Positions 60,052 through 64,000 of a stretch of 64,000 bases of DNA are shown piece by piece. The number at the start of each line of letters is the position of its first letter. Within the stretch, counting starts at the first letter, position 1. The stretch is from assembly GCA_900323505.1 (NCBI GenBank), contig OOIN01000004.1, forward strand, positions 310,001-374,000. Reading direction: 5' to 3'. Origin of the DNA: Ustilago trichophora (lineage: Eukaryota > Basidiomycota > Ustilaginomycetes > Ustilaginales > Ustilaginaceae). A program made the position numbers and the translations under genes. The notes beneath the pieces were generated by a model. That model was not told the origin of the DNA. It made no database searches and worked only from the letters and a program-made list of their open reading frames with translations.

Positions 60052-61489
60052 GCTTGTTTTCTTTGCGGTCCGATCGTTATGATGGTTTGATAACGCGAGT
60101 GTTGAGCCAGAACAGTGGCAGATAGTGGGTCGCAATAGGCGACGCAACGATAGTGTGAGAGTCAAAGATGAAAGGAAGAGATATGACTGCGAACAGACAC
60201 GGGCAATTGTGGTTGAGAAGCTACCTACAGGGACATGAGCAGAGGAGAAAGGCTGGATAACTGACAAAGCGAATCAAGCCCCCTGTCGGATGTTACCGCA
60301 AGCCATAAGAACAGATCAGTAGATGTCGGCAGTCATGTGCGCCCTCTTGAAAAGTAGAAGCAGTACGAGCAGCAGCTGTAGCCGGGTTGCGGATGTGCCG
60401 TGAGCAGCAGTACTCGGGCAATCCAGAACAAAGCTTAATGGCGGTAGGCAGCTTGAGAAAGCACAGCAAGGCGTGGGAGAATGTTGACAATCACTCAGAA
60501 AGAGCGAGCTCGTATCCAGGAGGCCTGTCCCTAGGCAATAAGAGCAGATGTACAACCCCAACACAGTCCGAAAGAAAGTTAAACTATTTCTCTAGTGACA
60601 GAGTCGGGAGGAAACAGGTGCAAGGGAAGGCACAGGTCCACATCGAGCGTGAGAAAAGTCACCGAATGACAAGGTTTGCACTTTGTCGTACCCACCACTT
60701 TAATCTTATATGTGTATGTGTGTGCCAAGCTCAGCCATTCGCTTCTTGTCAGCAGACCTGACCCAATGATGCCCAAATGCGGATCGTGGGTTTGCAGGTA
60801 CCTGTTCTGCGCTTGCCGCGCTCTGTTGCATGCTTTGACACGATGGTCGGAGCGGCAATAGCGGCCGTTGCCACGAACGTAACGGATCTTGTAGAGGAGA
60901 AAAGGTACGCAGCAGGATTAAGGTTTGAAAAGTCGATGAAGTGGTTGTACGAGCAGATGTGGGCTGGCTGGCAGCACTTAACAGATGAGGATCCCGGAGG
61001 GTTGATCAAGCTGATCCGTTGAGAAAGCACTTATCGCCGCTTTGGTCATTTGCGTCACTGTCTCGAATCATTCATCACATTGCCGCTGTCGCGGGTCAGT
61101 GGGGGCAAGATTGCGGCATGTCAGCTTGCCAGTAGGGTCAACAAATGAGCGGCGACAGAAGCGACGCATTTCTCGTGTCCCCTTTTCCTTTCAGTGCCAA
61201 CGGCAAGAGCCAATCATCAAGGTTCGTTGCACCCAACTCAGTATGCAACAGTTCTGCCAAGACCACAATGTACCTGAATAGCTGCACGTTCTTTCAGAGA
61301 CTACCGTTCGTGCAACCAGGCGGAAATGTCTGCAAAACCCAGGCACTGATCCTTGAGGAACAGTGGGACTACTATATCTTGACATGGTGGGATTGAAGAT
61401 GGGTCGTAAAAGTACATGATGAACCAAATCTGCGATTACATTCGGGTAGGTGGGACTAGTCACCGACAGAAGCGGGCGCACAGCAGCGC
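60052..61489. other. 1.4-kb intergenic region, possible small ORF only
   Basis: It is the upstream region of the long gene and the 3' flank of BET3. GGTAGGTGGGAC occurs at about 61445-61456. A possible small ORF is listed separately; otherwise nothing is seen. Confidence 0.45.
60777..61022 (+). CDS. Possible small protein, uncertain
   Basis: A plus-strand frame from an ATG encodes 81 residues; a second ATG is at residue 23. The second half (GLRFEKSMKWLYEQMWAGWQHL) has an amphipathic, Trp-rich pattern that looks more protein-like than chance, and the frame ends cleanly. A minus-strand frame of similar length overlaps it, and no family is recognised. It could be a small protein, part of a longer spliced gene, or noise. 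Confidence 0.2.
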   Translation: MRIVGLQVPVLRLPRSVACFDTMVGAAIAAVATNVTDLVEEKRYAAGLRFEKSMKWLYEQMWAGWQHLTDEDPGGLIKLIR

Positions 61490-62431
<942 letters not shown>

Positions 62432-64000
62432 TCTGAGCGATGGTCTGTCGGGACTCCGCGAGTGCACGATACGATGAGCAGATGGATTCCCTAGATGGGT
62501 TTTTCGATGCTCGAGGATGTCGTGAGCTATGAGAATGGGAAGGTGCGGCGACCGAAATCGAGGAGGATGTGTTGAGAGAAGGTCGTTAAGATTGAAAGTT
62601 GAGGTGGTCCGTGTCAACTTGCTGCACCTTTTGATGTGGAACTCTCGGACAAAATCACGGAATTCGGGACACCTTTTTGATTATAAAAATGTTAGCAAAG
62701 ACGGGGTAACAATTTGCGAAAATCGCACCGGCGGGAAAAAAGCTGCGCGTTCTTCGACGTATGCAAGGGGGGAACAGCAACGTGCATACCAAACGCTGAG
62801 TCTCTTTCAGATCGTTCACTTTTAGACCGTCGCTCACTACTGCTCACCATGACCTTCTGCTATTACTCGTCCTCGATCCACTTGCTGCGCAACAGTGTTG
62901 ATTTCTCGGCTGTTCCTTTACTTCTTGGACCCTGCATGCTCATTCTCCTCCCTCTTGTCACGTTTGCCTTTTGCTACCGCGCAGCATGCCGTTAGCGCGT
63001 CGTTCATTCCGCTGCCTGCATCTTGACCAAATCGATCATGAGCTAGCCGCTCTCTTTTCCCGCTGCTGCGAGCTTGAGTCGTCAAACGATTTCCAAACTG
63101 CCTTACCAAAGGAGGAAAGCAGCATGGTGAGGCGAATGACTTGGACACTTGCGGTGTCTGGGTGTCCTGTCCAACTTGGCATGAACGCGCAGATCTTCCA
63201 CACAGCTAATTCCGTCTTCACTCCGGCCCCTTGCGTTGAAGATCTCTCAACTCGTGCATCTCCTTTGCCGTGACTTTTACTTTGCTGTATCAAAGAGAGG
63301 GAGGCAGGATTCTCCACCATGACCTTCGTCCACTCACAGCCGCCTTTCTCCTGGCCCAAGGAATTGCGTTTGCTCGTACGGCCTAACGCGCCTTGAACAT
63401 TGCCATAGTTTGCTACGCATCGACCGTCTCTTAGGTCCATCCTGCCTGCCAGCCACACAAGCTCTGTTCCGTTCCTGTGCTGATCGCGCCGAGCGGTCCG
63501 ATGCGTAAGATCGCGTGCCAACTCCCATTCTAGGATACGGGATCTCGTCTGCCCTTCTCGAGGCTGTCGAGGCCAGCTTGGCTTGATCATCTTGAACCTG
63601 TCATCTCCATCCGCTTTTCTCATCACTTCACCATCATCATCCCCACCACTCCCGTCTCCACCCCTCGCTCCAGCTCCTCTCATCGGCCCCCATCTCCCCT
63701 TAGAATCTTTCTGTTCCACATCTATACCTTCGTTTGCCTTACACACTTTCGAATAGCCCTCCAACTCATCGCTCTAGACATTCTTTTGCAGCAGCTTTCT
63801 CACTATCGTTCGTTCAAGTCTCATCCGTTCGCTCTCAACAGCCGAATACATCAGCCTCAAACAGTATCTTGCGCAGCCAAGGAGGTCATTCGAGACGCCT
63901 TAGAGCAGCTCAAAGACAACAGCGCTAAGTAGACCAGTTCGCGAGCCTAAACCACCGATTTTCGTCGAAGCAGCCTACTTTGCGCTATTGAAGTCCCCGC
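62432..64000. other. right-hand end, no supported gene
   Basis: Upstream of BET3 no convincing frame is found. A minus frame (63764-63036) and a plus frame from 62971 overlap and lack domains. From about 63600 the plus strand is rich in pyrimidines and CATCATC-like runs, which suggests the 5' leader of a gene starting beyond 64000. Confidence 0.4.

Noticed and set aside
63036..63764. 242-codon minus frame near the right edge
   Set aside because: There is no domain, it overlaps a plus frame, and the plus strand has the look of a pyrimidine-rich leader.

Overview
The window looks like a chromosome segment of a smut fungus (Basidiomycota, Ustilaginomycotina, most likely Ustilaginales). The genes are compact and mostly intron-poor. 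Where introns occur they are short and have GTAAGT/GTGAGT donors. Serine, glutamine and acidic low-complexity tracts are common. A block of small secreted proteins sits between conserved housekeeping genes, which is typical of smut effector clusters. The organism assignment is inferred from gene style; no species marker was searched.

Left arm (1-23.2 kb), conserved genes: the 5' end of an unrecognised acidic protein (minus), an intron-containing tRNA-Leu(AAG), complex I subunit NDUFA13/GRIM-19 (minus, with a 13-nt microexon), NOP14, TIP41, the CCCH/FG nucleoporin NUP42 (minus), SKI8, an F-box/SirB1/YccV protein (minus), NOB1, OGG1 (minus) and GLE1. NOP14 and NOB1 act in 40S ribosome maturation. 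NUP42 and GLE1 are physical partners in mRNA export.

Centre (23.7-41.4 kb), the most interesting part: ten related loci for small secreted proteins of about 150-180 residues. Seven look intact (E2, E4, E5, E7, E8, E9, E10). E3 is only a 3' exon, E6 is decayed, and E1 is split by a 6.3-kb retrotransposon. Shared marks are a signal peptide, a Tyr-x3-Cys followed by Ala-Cys-Phe, a GY-(I/V/Y)-D/S-like motif next to a phase-1 intron, an FV-like motif at the start of exon 2, a Cys-x2-Val segment and a terminal aromatic-Cys-Pro-Gly. Two members (E5, E10) lack the intron at exactly that site. The element in E1 is a tyrosine-recombinase retrotransposon of the Ngaro/DIRS type. It has split direct repeats (A1-ORFs-B1-A2-B2 in its own orientation), a gag-like ORF, an RT-RNase H ORF and a tyrosine recombinase in the -1 frame, with a candidate slippery heptamer in the overlap.

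Right arm (42-64 kb), conserved genes again: the AAA ATPase RIX7/NVL (minus), a long TB2/DP1/HVA22 membrane protein (minus), tRNA-Asn(GTT), a five-exon cytochrome b5, a Y-family polymerase of the iota type with two small upstream ORFs, a low-complexity protein behind a CA microsatellite, proteasome subunit RPN12 (minus), a 1190-residue low-complexity protein (minus) and TRAPP subunit BET3 (minus). The last 1.5 kb has no gene I can support.

All splice sites were chosen by eye from GT/AG signals, reading-frame continuity and agreement with known protein families. No search or transcript data were available.
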